From contig JAATFM010000189.1 in assembly GCA_015655195.1 (NCBI GenBank), positions 1 through 55,842 on the forward strand: a stretch of DNA of 55,842 nucleotides, in the 5' to 3' direction. Under the pieces are notes generated by a model that worked only from the letters and a program-made list of their open reading frames with translations, made no database searches and was not told the origin of the DNA. Position 1 is the stretch's first letter, and each line of letters opens with the position of its first letter. This DNA comes from Terriglobales bacterium. GTDB taxonomy: Bacteria; Acidobacteriota; Terriglobia; Terriglobales; Acidobacteriaceae. Shown in pieces: positions 24,184 through 33,234 of this stretch. Position numbers and translations under genes: made by a program.

Positions 24184-27100
24184 ATGAACCGAACAAAGCA
24201 ATGCTTGATTCTTGTATCTTTCCTACTGGCCGGCATCACAGTTCCTTTTACGGCCAGCGGACAAACCTCAACCGAGATTACGGGGCGAGTGTCGGACCAG
24301 ACCGGCGCCGTAATTCCCAACGCTGCAGTCACGGCGCATAACGTGACTACCAATCAGGACGTCACCACAGTCTCCACGGGGACCGGCGACTTTGTTTTCC
24401 CAACCCTGCGTCCCGGCATTTATGACGTGTCGGCGACTGCCAAAGGATTTGGCACGGCTGTCGAGACGGCGGTGCAACTGCACCTGGATGCGGTCGTCAC
24501 AGTCCATCTGACTCTCAAGCCTGGTGCAACCACAGATAGCGTGACCGTTCGCGCCGATGAGGTGCAGCTCGACGTTACCCATGCGAGCAGGGGCGAGGCC
24601 TTTACGCAGGACGAACTTGAACAGTCGCCGTTTAACAGCGGCAATCCGCTCATGCTGGTGAACTCCGCCCCCGCGGTTACCTTTCAGGGAACTAACGTCG
24701 CGGGATCCTCCTGGGTTCGTCCCTTCGATCACCAGTCGGTCAACCAGTTTTCCGTCAATGGCGGCGTCGCCGATTCGAACGACTTCCAGATGGACGGTGC
24801 GCCCAACAACTCGATTACTTTCGGTGCCCGCGACATAGGCACTGTGCCTCCGACCGCCAGCGTACAGGAGATGAAGTTTATTCAGAATCCTTATGATGCC
24901 CAGTACGGCCATACCGGCGGCGGCATCTTCGACATCGTGACAAAATACGGCACCAATACCTTGCACGGCCAGGGGTATTACAACGCCCGCCGTAACTGGC
25001 TGGACGCGAATACGGAACTTAATGACTCTCAGGATCTTGCCAAAGCAAGCGATGACCGCAACCAATACGGTTTTGAACTGGATGGCCCGCTGGTGATTCC
25101 GCATCTCTACAATGGCCATGACAAAACCTTCTTCACATTGCAGTTTGAGCGGTACCTCGAAAAGGATCCACAGTCCGGCGTGGCCAGCGTGCCAGAGTGC
25201 AGCCCAGGCTATGAGACGATCAGCGGCATCACGGAAACATGCACAAAAACTGTCTCGCAGACAGGCGACTTTAGCAGTGCTTACTGGATAGGAAACGAAG
25301 GCCATGAACCGCTCAATATTTACAATCCGTTTTCAATCACGACTCCCTATGATTCGACGGATCCGCGCACGCCATTTGCCAACAACCAGATTCCTACTAA
25401 CCTGCTCAATGCGACGGCACAGGCGATCCTAGGCTATCTACCAGTGCCTAACCGAGTCACGGCCTCGAACCTGTTGTGGGGTGAGAATAACTTCGCATGG
25501 TCAGAATCGGGAACTCTTCCTTATGACAGCGCAACGATTCGCCTTGACCACAACTTCGGTAACAACGACAGAACCTACATTCGTTTTAACTGGACTAAGA
25601 ACTGGCAGAATAATACGGATGCTCAGACTTTCGACTCACTGCCCGGAGCAGTTGGCCGCGCTGTTTCTCCGCTCGTCTTCCAGACTCACTTCGGCATCGC
25701 TGACTGGCAGCATACTTTCAATGCCAATTCACTCTTTGACTTCCATCTCTCGTTCCAGCGTTTTGCATACAACCAGAACCAGGGCCCCTCGCCCTTCGAT
25801 CTCTCGAATATTGGTCTCGGCAGCCTGGCTTCGGAGGTCAGCGAGCAGGTCTTCCCGCAAATCAGCATCGGTGGACATGGCGGCGTTACGGAGTTTGGCA
25901 ACAATGCCGACAACGGCGGCAACAAACTGACGATCAGCAATACCCTTGCTGCGATGCCGATGTGGACTTATGTTCGCGGAGCTCACACCATGAAGGTTGG
26001 CCTCGATTACCGTATGCAGCGCTCCAGTACTTACTACGGTAGCGCGGCTTCCGGCGAATTCAACAATACCGACTGGTACACCCAGCAATACGCTGCCTGT
26101 CTGGACTGCCTCTCTGGACAAGGCAGCGGTCTTGCCTCGTTCATGCTCGGCATTGGAGATGGTGGAAGTATCTTTACCGGCGTGAGACAGTACTTTACCT
26201 ATCCCTACGCCGCTCCCTTCTTTCAGGATGACTGGAAACTAAACTCCAAACTGACCATCAATCTTGGCGTGCGTTGGGATATTCAGGGTGCTCCTTCAGA
26301 ATCTGCCAACAAGATCGTCGGCAACTTTGAAACTGGAGTTGTGAACCCCGTAAATCCTGCTGTTGTCGCAACTGGTCTTTTGCCGGCCGGCACAACACTG
26401 ATGGGTGGCTTGACCTTTGCAGGAGTCAATGGCCAGTCCCGCAATCTCTACCATACGAACAGGCTCCTGGTTCAGCCGCGTGTTGGCTTTGGTTACGCAT
26501 TGGACAATAAAACCGTTATCCGCGGCGGTATCGGGACTACGTATATGCAATTTACAGGACAGGGATATAACCAGGGATTTACCGCCGGCACCTCGTATGT
26601 TTCCAGTACGACGAACGGAACGACGGTGAACGGCACTCTGATCAGCAATCCCTTCCCAACAATTGCAAAGCCCACCGGGTCCAGCCTGGGACTTGAGAGC
26701 TCACTGGGCAACTCCTTTAGCTTTGTTAACCCTAACTTCAAGGTGCCAATGGTGCTCAACTACTCCCTGGGGGTGGAGCGCCAGCTCTCGCAGCACACCA
26801 CGATAGATGTGAGCTATGTAGGAACCCATGGATTGAACATGGACTCATCGGACAACATCAACCACATCAGTGCACAGTATGCATCCAGCTGCAATCTGGA
26901 AATGGGCGTTACCGTTGGTCGGTATGAAAACTGCGTTTATGATTACCGGGCCACCAATGCCAACTACGTTACCAATCCGTTCCAGGGAATCGATTCATTC
27001 TCCCCTGCGAATACCGGGAACCAGAACGGCTACTATACCTCCGGTCAGCTTCAAACCTCCGTATTCTCACGTCCCTATCCGGAGTTCGGAGACATTACTG

Positions 27101-27978
27101 AGACCGAACTGAACGATGGTTATACGGAATACGATTCTTTGCAGGTGGTGGCCACGCATCGCTGGCATGACGCGCTGATCTTCCACGGCAACTTTGTATG
27201 GGCCAAGCAGATGGATGGCGGCGGGTGGGCCGATGAAGTTTATCGTATCCGTGCGCACTATATCGACCAATCGAATCGCCGGTGGCGCTGGGCGGCAAAC
27301 GCCGATTGGCACATTCCGGTGGGCAGAGGCCGCACCTTCCTGGGCGGCTCCAACCGCATCCTGGATACCGCAGTGGGCAACTGGACCATGGGCGCTATTT
27401 ACACATGGGAAGCAGGCACACCTCCTCCTTTGACGAGAGGCGGAGGCGCCTACGGCCTGGAAATCCTCAACACAAAACCCTATGGCGTGCATAACCGCGC
27501 AGAGACGCAGCAGGTCATCCGGGGCATGAGCAAGTGCGTCGGCTGGTACGATCCCAATCCGCCGGCCAACGATGAGTACGGACTCTCTGCACACAATGCA
27601 CCGTATGCACTCGGCGATGCAAGCCCGAACGACTATGAGGGTTGCACGGTGAACAGCGCCGGAACCGGCCATAATTACGACTACATTGTCAGGCCGCAGT
27701 TCGCCGCGGCTCAGAACGTCAGCGATAGTGGTGTTCGCGGGCCCAGGGGACAGAACCTCGACTTGAGCATGAGCAAGTCTTTTGCCGTGTGGAGAGAATA
27801 CAAGCTGCAAGTGCGCTTCGAAGGGTATAACGTAACGAATCATCCGTCGTGGCGCGGAGAGGACTACTGGGTTTATGCCCAGGATAGCGGCAGCCACTTC
27901 GGCACAATCAATAAGTTCTACGACCCACAAACCAACATTCCCAGGAACGTACAGCTCTCCGCCAAATTTATCTGGTAA
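24184..27978 (+). CDS. TonB-dependent receptor, Oar-like (receptor B, arabinan locus)
   Basis: This is a 1,264-residue outer-membrane receptor with a GGAGAG ribosome site. The signal peptide ends near TASGQ. A carboxypeptidase-regulatory beta-sandwich spans about 30-115 (ITGRVSDQTGAVIPNAAVTA, TGDFVFPTLRPGIYDV). The plug contains QFSVNGGVADSNDFQMDGAP and YGHTGGGIFDIVTKYGTN, and the barrel ends in FIW. No SusD-like lipoprotein gene adjoins it, as is usual for acidobacterial receptors of this group. Placement behind the GH51 gene, ahead of GH43, and under a LacI-type operator supports uptake of arabino-oligosaccharides (inference). It is about 250 residues longer than receptor A, mostly in barrel loops. 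Confidence 0.94.
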   Translation: MNRTKQCLILVSFLLAGITVPFTASGQTSTEITGRVSDQTGAVIPNAAVTAHNVTTNQDVTTVSTGTGDFVFPTLRPGIYDVSATAKGFGTAVETAVQLHLDAVVTVHLTLKPGATTDSVTVRADEVQLDVTHASRGEAFTQDELEQSPFNSGNPLMLVNSAPAVTFQGTNVAGSSWVRPFDHQSVNQFSVNGGVADSNDFQMDGAPNNSITFGARDIGTVPPTASVQEMKFIQNPYDAQYGHTGGGIFDIVTKYGTNTLHGQGYYNARRNWLDANTELNDSQDLAKASDDRNQYGFELDGPLVIPHLYNGHDKTFFTLQFERYLEKDPQSGVASVPECSPGYETISGITETCTKTVSQTGDFSSAYWIGNEGHEPLNIYNPFSITTPYDSTDPRTPFANNQIPTNLLNATAQAILGYLPVPNRVTASNLLWGENNFAWSESGTLPYDSATIRLDHNFGNNDRTYIRFNWTKNWQNNTDAQTFDSLPGAVGRAVSPLVFQTHFGIADWQHTFNANSLFDFHLSFQRFAYNQNQGPSPFDLSNIGLGSLASEVSEQVFPQISIGGHGGVTEFGNNADNGGNKLTISNTLAAMPMWTYVRGAHTMKVGLDYRMQRSSTYYGSAASGEFNNTDWYTQQYAACLDCLSGQGSGLASFMLGIGDGGSIFTGVRQYFTYPYAAPFFQDDWKLNSKLTINLGVRWDIQGAPSESANKIVGNFETGVVNPVNPAVVATGLLPAGTTLMGGLTFAGVNGQSRNLYHTNRLLVQPRVGFGYALDNKTVIRGGIGTTYMQFTGQGYNQGFTAGTSYVSSTTNGTTVNGTLISNPFPTIAKPTGSSLGLESSLGNSFSFVNPNFKVPMVLNYSLGVERQLSQHTTIDVSYVGTHGLNMDSSDNINHISAQYASSCNLEMGVTVGRYENCVYDYRATNANYVTNPFQGIDSFSPANTGNQNGYYTSGQLQTSVFSRPYPEFGDITETELNDGYTEYDSLQVVATHRWHDALIFHGNFVWAKQMDGGGWADEVYRIRAHYIDQSNRRWRWAANADWHIPVGRGRTFLGGSNRILDTAVGNWTMGAIYTWEAGTPPPLTRGGGAYGLEILNTKPYGVHNRAETQQVIRGMSKCVGWYDPNPPANDEYGLSAHNAPYALGDASPNDYEGCTVNSAGTGHNYDYIVRPQFAAAQNVSDSGVRGPRGQNLDLSMSKSFAVWREYKLQVRFEGYNVTNHPSWRGEDYWVYAQDSGSHFGTINKFYDPQTNIPRNVQLSAKFIW

Positions 27979-28011
27979 GAGTTTGAGAGCCACTGGGCAA
28001 TGCTGCTCAAT

Positions 28012-28040
28012 GAAGGAAGCGTCTTCCCGGCGCTTCCTTC
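28012..28040 (+). terminator. Hairpin after receptor B
   Basis: GAAGGAAGCG (28012-28021) and CGCTTCCTTC (28031-28040) form a perfect 10-bp stem with a 9-base loop, 34 bases after the receptor stop. No T-run follows (a C-run does), so it may be a weak terminator or an mRNA 3'-end stabiliser. The rest of the 199-base gap to the next start holds nothing recognised. Confidence 0.6.
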
Positions 28041-28177
28041 GCACCCCCCGGGAATCTATCTCATCCCAATTCAGAGCTTGGCCATGTCACGCAGTTGTTC
28101 GTGCATGGCAGGAGATTCTTTCGCAATACGTTGAAAGCTGATCCCGCGACTGGGCGTAATCAAGTGGAGAAATGCGT

Positions 28178-30346
28178 ATGAATCGCTTATTGAGTCTGCT
28201 CCTCAGGCAATACAAAACCGCGCTGGGATTGGGTTTGTTCGCGGCTGCACTTCTCGGTGGCTGCGGAGGCGGCTCTTCGCACAATACGCCGACCCATGCG
28301 GCTGCGACGCCGGTAATCTCACCAGCCGGAGGGACATTCACCGCCGTGCAGTCTGTGACGATCGCCGATTCCACTGCGGGGGCGATCATTTACTACACCA
28401 CCGATGGCACGGCCCCCACGACCTCTTCGACAAAATACACCACGGCTATATCGGTTGCCTCTTCGGAGACAATCAAGGCGATTGCCGTAGCCAGCGGCTA
28501 CAGCACGAGCGCAACGGCTTCGGCAAGTTTCACGATCAACACAACAACACCAACTACCGCGACGCCTGTGATCTCGCCAGATGGAGGGACGTTCACTGCT
28601 GCCCAATCTGTGACGATCACCGATTCCACCGCGGGCGCGATCATTTACTACACCACCAACGGCACTGCTCCCACAACCTCGTCGACAAAATACACTGCTG
28701 CTATATCGGTTGCTACGTCGGAGACCATTGAGGCAATCGCCGTGGCAAGCGGATATAACACGAGTTCGACTGCCTCGGAGAGTTTCACGATCAATATCGC
28801 GACGCCTGACATGGGCACACTGACTGTGCCGAGCGCGACGTATCAGTATCAGATCACGAATGCAGCCAGTGGGATGGTGTTGGGCATATCCGGACAAAGC
28901 CAGGTAGCGGGGGCCGATGTGATCCAGGAAACCAATACCAGCTCCACCGATTCGATGTGGCACTATATGCCGTATGACCAAACTGCAGGTCAGCTCAATG
29001 GCAGCTTTGAAAATATGCTTACCCATCAGGTTCTCGGCATACTTAATGCGTCAACGGCGGCCGGGCAGCAGGCACTGCAATGGGCGGACAATGGCACCAA
29101 CGACCATCTTTGGCAGTTTTACCTGCTCCAGGATGGCAACTATCTAATTAAGAATGTGAACAGCGGCTTGTACTTGGAAGATGCTGGCTCGAATACGACC
29201 TCTTCTGCGACGATCGATCAAAACGCGCGGGCTGCTACGGGTTCCGGTTGCACATGCCAGGAGTGGGCGCTTACGCAAACGACGACCGCAGCTTATCCAA
29301 TGCCTCTGTCTGTCGCCGGCAACGGCACGTCCGTGCATGATCCCAATATGCTGAAAGATTCCAATGGAACCTACTGGCTGTATGGCACGCACCAGACGAT
29401 TGCCTATTCGACGGACATGACGACCTTCACCTATACGACGGCAAGTTCTCCCCTTGGCGCGTGCACGACCGGTCAAGGCGGACAATGGCTCGTACAGGAC
29501 GGTCACTGCCCCATTATTGGTCCTGACTTTCCGTCATGGACAGGACTGCAGACTCCTCCTTCCGATAATGACGGTTCGGACATCGATGTCTGGGCGCCCA
29601 GCGTGATGTATGCAAATGGCACCTACTACCAGTACTACTCGGTTCCCGTAGAGCCGGATACCGTAGGCGGCGAGGCCATCATCGGCCTTGCCATGAGCAC
29701 AACCCCGTATGGGCCATGGACGGACGGTGGGTTCATCGTTTCTTCGTGGAGCAACACCACGAATACCCCGATTACGAGCAGCTATGGATGGGATTTTGTG
29801 TCGGGTACCACTTACAATGCGATTGATCCTGCTCCATTTGTCGATGCCGACGGAAACTGGTGGCTTGTTTTTGGATCGTGGTATGACGGCACGCATCTGA
29901 TTCAGTTGGATCCCTCCACTGGCAAAATGAAGTCGGGAACAACCATGACTGGCATTATCGCTACCCGCTATGGAGGTGAGGAAGGAGCGTTCATCTATCC
30001 GTGGGTAGTAAATGGGACACAGTACTATTACTACTTCGCATCGGTCAACGCTTGCTGCAGTGCAACCAGTCCTTATCGCATCGTCGTCGGTCGTTCCACC
30101 AGCCCAACAGGTCCGTATGTAGATCGTGGAGGATTGGATCTCACTGCCGACGGCGGAACGATCCTGCTAAGTACGCATACGAACATCGTCGGCCCTGGTG
30201 GAGAGAGCGTCTTTACCGATACCGTCAACGGCGCACCAACTCCGACTCTTGTTTACCACTACTATAACGGCAACAACAATGGAGCGTCGACACTGGGCAT
30301 CAATCGGTTAGCTTTCACTTCAGATGGCTGGCCGTACGTACAGTAA
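28178..30346 (+). CDS. Modular lipoprotein GH43 arabinanase with two CHB_HEX_C_1 repeats and a ricin-like module
   Basis: This is a 722-residue protein from the ATG at 28178 (GGAG 8 bases upstream; an ATG six bases earlier is too close). Lipobox-like GGCGGG near residue 28 marks a lipoprotein. Residues about 44-121 and 129-206 are two near-identical CHB_HEX_C_1 repeats (TPVISPxGGTFTAxQSVTIxD). Residues about 220-365 look like a ricin-type/CBM13 beta-trefoil (YQITNAASGMVLGISGQSQ, DHLWQFYLLQDGNYLI). From about 375 is a GH43 propeller with Asp388 (SVHDPNML), Asp550 (NAIDPAPF) and Glu601/602 (YGGEEGAF). It is probably an endo-arabinanase anchored at the cell surface, acting on the chain before receptor B imports fragments. 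Confidence 0.9.
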   Translation: MNRLLSLLLRQYKTALGLGLFAAALLGGCGGGSSHNTPTHAAATPVISPAGGTFTAVQSVTIADSTAGAIIYYTTDGTAPTTSSTKYTTAISVASSETIKAIAVASGYSTSATASASFTINTTTPTTATPVISPDGGTFTAAQSVTITDSTAGAIIYYTTNGTAPTTSSTKYTAAISVATSETIEAIAVASGYNTSSTASESFTINIATPDMGTLTVPSATYQYQITNAASGMVLGISGQSQVAGADVIQETNTSSTDSMWHYMPYDQTAGQLNGSFENMLTHQVLGILNASTAAGQQALQWADNGTNDHLWQFYLLQDGNYLIKNVNSGLYLEDAGSNTTSSATIDQNARAATGSGCTCQEWALTQTTTAAYPMPLSVAGNGTSVHDPNMLKDSNGTYWLYGTHQTIAYSTDMTTFTYTTASSPLGACTTGQGGQWLVQDGHCPIIGPDFPSWTGLQTPPSDNDGSDIDVWAPSVMYANGTYYQYYSVPVEPDTVGGEAIIGLAMSTTPYGPWTDGGFIVSSWSNTTNTPITSSYGWDFVSGTTYNAIDPAPFVDADGNWWLVFGSWYDGTHLIQLDPSTGKMKSGTTMTGIIATRYGGEEGAFIYPWVVNGTQYYYYFASVNACCSATSPYRIVVGRSTSPTGPYVDRGGLDLTADGGTILLSTHTNIVGPGGESVFTDTVNGAPTPTLVYHYYNGNNNGASTLGINRLAFTSDGWPYVQ
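28306..28795 (+). repeat. Tandem 235-bp direct repeat encoding two CHB_HEX_C_1 modules
   Basis: Unit 1 (28306-28540) and unit 2 (28561-28795) are the same length and nearly identical in DNA, separated by a Thr-rich linker of 20 bases. Differences are mostly single bases, many silent, so the duplication is young or kept homogeneous by recombination. Confidence 0.85.
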
Positions 30347-30350
30347 GGTA

Positions 30351-30394
30351 CTCACGCGCAGTGCGTTCCTTTGAGGGGCACACTGCGCGCTGAG
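30351..30394 (+). terminator. Strong hairpin after the GH43 lipoprotein gene
   Basis: CTCA (30351-30354) plus CGCGCAGTG (30355-30363) pair with CACTGCGCG (30381-30389) and TGAG (30391-30394), with a single bulged base. It starts 5 bases after the stop codon. The CGCGCAGTG arm occurs again in the hairpin at 44311-44347. No T-run follows. Confidence 0.65.
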
Positions 30395-30520
30395 AAGACA
30401 GGTCCGAGTAAGGTCGGCAATGCCTGGTGGAGCAAACCGATATGCGTGCATGAAGCCAATCGATGCGCTCGACGTCTTTCGATCGGCCGCAATCCGACAT
30501 TGAGATATTTGGTGAACTGA

Positions 30521-32713
30521 ATGAACATCGAAGATTTATCACGGATGATTTCTACCGGGCACAGACGCCACGCACATTGCAATTCTCATCCACGGCGCAA
30601 AGAGAGACGGCTTCTACTCTGGCTGATCGTCGGCTTGTCTTTGTTTCAGGGACAAATGCAGGCGGAGCCTTCTATTCCCTCTGTGCCAAAGGAGCAGTTG
30701 GCCGCCAAGTACTTCGGAGCGGACGCACCATGGTTCCTGGAGAATATTCCCTTTCTTGAGATTGATGACCCTGAAATTCAGCAGATTTACTACTATCGCT
30801 GGAAGCTGTATCGCTCTCATATTCGCGAGATTGGAGCCCAGGGAACAACCGTCACGGAATTCCTCGACAACGTTCCATGGGCACGCCAGCCCTACACCGA
30901 TTTGAACGATTCCTCGTCCTTCCATCTGCTGGAGGGCCGCTGGATGCGCAATCCGGCAATCGTCGACTCATTGATAGACCATCTATATTCCGGTGGAGGG
31001 AACGACCGGCATTTCTCCGAATCCATCGCGGCAGCCACCTGGAGCACGACTCTGGTAACAGGCGATCCAAAGCCGGCAATTCGTCATCTCGATGCGATGC
31101 AATACATCTTCAACGAGTGGGACGATCATCTGGACCGGCGCCGCTCTCTCTATTGGATCGATCCGATCAGCGACGCTACGGAGTACACGATTGCATCGAT
31201 TGATGCTTCTGGAACTGGCTTTACCGAGCACGCCAGCACAGATGAGCGGCAGAACGGATTTATCAATGGGTTCGCTTTTCGACCTTCCATCAACAGTTAT
31301 CAGTTTGCAAATGCAAATGCCATAGCTCAGGTTGCGACCGCAGCCGGCCGTCGCGATATTGCAGAGGACTATCTAAGTCGTGCGGAGCAAATTCGTTCTG
31401 CCGTCTTGAGCCAGCTTTGGAATCCGGACCTCGAACACTTCACGGATCGTTATCAGAGATCCACAGCGTTCGTGAAGGCGGGCGAGTTCATTCGGGGCAG
31501 AGAACTCGTCGGTTATGTTCCGTGGCTCTACGAACTCCCGCCGCAAGACTCCTCCGGGACCGAAATGGCGAAGGCATGGCGCCATATACTTGCCTCGTCG
31601 GAACTTGGCGGTCAATATGGTCTTCGCACTGTCGAGCCGGGCTATGCGAAATACATGGTGCAATACCGCTATGACAGGCAAACCGGTAATCCGGAATGCC
31701 AGTGGAATGGTCCGTCATGGCCCTTTCAAACCTCGCAGGTGCTTGGGGGGCTCGCAAATCTGCTGAATGACTACCCTCAGAGCGTAATCACGAGCGAGGA
31801 CTATCTTCGACTGCTGAGGCAATATACGCACCAGCATTTTCTGTCACCCGATCATCCGGATATTCAAGAGGACTACAATCCCGACACGGGACTTCCAATC
31901 GTCGGCTTGCCTCGTTCCCACCACTACAATCACTCGACTTATATCGATCTGATTTTGAGCGGGCTCGTGGGAATCCGTCCTCGGGCGGACGATGTTCTTG
32001 AGCTGAATCCTCTGATTCCTTCCGATGAGGACTCGGCGGGTCATCCGATTCGGTACTTTCTGGTGGACAATTTGATGTATCACGGACACGTAGTCACGAT
32101 AGTCTACGACCAAACCGGCGCTCATTATCGGATGGCTCGCGGACTTTCCGTGATTGTTGACGGAAAGCTCGCTGCCAATTTGCCACGCCTTGGGCGAGTG
32201 CAGGTTTCTCTATCCGGATTCCGCAGTGATATTTCCCATAAGGCTCATACTCGTGCCGACCTCGCAGTGAACCCTGGAATTCCGGGAACTCCGTCGGCAG
32301 CCGCATCTTCAAGCAGTGTGATTGGCTCTCCGGCTGAGGCAATCGATGGCAGGCTCTGGTTCTTTCCCGAAATCCCGAACGGTTGGTCGCCGGCGTTAGA
32401 TACAGCAGGCAAGCAAAGCTGGTATTCGGTCGACTGGGGCAAAGAACGTGAAGTGACGACAGTGGATCTCTATTTCCTTGGAGATGAGCTAAATTATCAG
32501 GCACCGACGGCCGTTACACTCGAATATCTGGCCGGGAACGAATGGCGACCGATACCCGGACAACTGCATGAGCCTAGACATCCGATCGCCAATAGCCTCA
32601 ATCGCTTTACATTTTCCGCAATAGAGACGCGGGGAATTCGAGTTGTAATCGATGGGCCACCTCGTCCTGCGACGTTTCGATTGATCGAAGCGGAGGCGTT
32701 TGACTTCAAATGA
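30521..32713 (+). CDS. MGH1-like (alpha/alpha)6-barrel glycosidase with C-terminal discoidin-like domain
   Basis: This is a 730-residue protein. A cytoplasmic-type leader of about 30 basic residues precedes a hydrophobic segment (LLLWLIVGLSLFQGQMQA), so it is probably exported; a later ATG at 30545 is an alternative start. The main domain fits MGH1-like six-hairpin glycosidases: GTTVTEFLDNVPWARQPYTD near the start, ATWSTTLVTGDPK, QNGFINGFAFRPSINSYQFA, and the hallmark QWNGPSWPFQTSQVL (about 394-408). An RSHHYNHSTYIDLILSGLVG block carries His and Asp that could be catalytic. From about residue 595, SPAEAIDGRLWF and WYSVDWGKEREVTTVDLYF look like an F5/8 (discoidin) sugar-binding fold. The exact activity is unknown. 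Families with this fold include beta-L-arabinofuranosidases and other exo-glycosidases, which suits the context. Confidence 0.75.
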   Translation: MNIEDLSRMISTGHRRHAHCNSHPRRKERRLLLWLIVGLSLFQGQMQAEPSIPSVPKEQLAAKYFGADAPWFLENIPFLEIDDPEIQQIYYYRWKLYRSHIREIGAQGTTVTEFLDNVPWARQPYTDLNDSSSFHLLEGRWMRNPAIVDSLIDHLYSGGGNDRHFSESIAAATWSTTLVTGDPKPAIRHLDAMQYIFNEWDDHLDRRRSLYWIDPISDATEYTIASIDASGTGFTEHASTDERQNGFINGFAFRPSINSYQFANANAIAQVATAAGRRDIAEDYLSRAEQIRSAVLSQLWNPDLEHFTDRYQRSTAFVKAGEFIRGRELVGYVPWLYELPPQDSSGTEMAKAWRHILASSELGGQYGLRTVEPGYAKYMVQYRYDRQTGNPECQWNGPSWPFQTSQVLGGLANLLNDYPQSVITSEDYLRLLRQYTHQHFLSPDHPDIQEDYNPDTGLPIVGLPRSHHYNHSTYIDLILSGLVGIRPRADDVLELNPLIPSDEDSAGHPIRYFLVDNLMYHGHVVTIVYDQTGAHYRMARGLSVIVDGKLAANLPRLGRVQVSLSGFRSDISHKAHTRADLAVNPGIPGTPSAAASSSSVIGSPAEAIDGRLWFFPEIPNGWSPALDTAGKQSWYSVDWGKEREVTTVDLYFLGDELNYQAPTAVTLEYLAGNEWRPIPGQLHEPRHPIANSLNRFTFSAIETRGIRVVIDGPPRPATFRLIEAEAFDFK

Positions 32714-33234
32714 TGACTGTCGGCTTGAAGAGGCACCTTGTAGCCACGTGGACAGGAGCCCTGGGGCAACACATCGGAGAGATCTCTTTATAGCAATCGC
32801 TGGAAGACATGTGGCGATTGTGGTAATGGGATGGGCGCAGCGCATCGGAGCAGCCTAGCGCCGGCAGAGTTCGCCGGTCATATCGCTAGCCGTGATATGA
32901 CCGAAACAAAAGTAGGCCAAGGACCAACCTTCCAGTTGGCACTGCTTTTCCGGCCCTTCACCTTGTTCCAGTGTTTCTTTTCCACTGGGTCAAAGATCGT
33001 CGGGCACTCCATGTGGACCCAGATGCAGTCCCTGCACAACATGGCATAGGTTGAGAAGGATGCAGGTGGGCGATTCGTTCAGGATCGAAGGAGAAGCGTT
33101 TCCGCTGCAGAACGCACGTCAGGATAAGGAATTCCGCCGGAATCGCATAGCTGGTGCGGAGAGACGTGGGCAAAAAACGGTGCACGCACTATGAAGCAGC
33201 GCGCGCACCGGTGGTCTTACACCACGGATACGGA
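32714..33234. other. Gene-free spacer between convergent genes, with a perfect inverted repeat
   Basis: This 521-base spacer separates the ends of the MGH1-like gene and receptor C. CGGTCATATC (32875-32884) and GATATGACCG (32894-32903) form a perfect 10-bp stem with a 9-base loop. A minus-strand frame (around 33047-32885) with a CRDC pair and a basic patch reads like a protein fragment, but it has no start or ribosome site and I do not recognise it. Confidence 0.5.

Noticed and set aside
23804-24196. 130-codon minus-strand open frame upstream of receptor B
   Set aside because: It overlaps the receptor start and its leader, covers the LacI-type operator, has no ribosome site and no recognisable family features. 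The AT-rich spacer explains the chance reading frame poorly but the context rules it out.
32885-33049. Minus-strand frame with CRDC and a basic patch between the MGH1-like gene and receptor C, as a small zinc-binding protein
   Set aside because: It has no start codon or ribosome site in frame and no second metal-binding pair; it may be a gene fragment, but I cannot name it.
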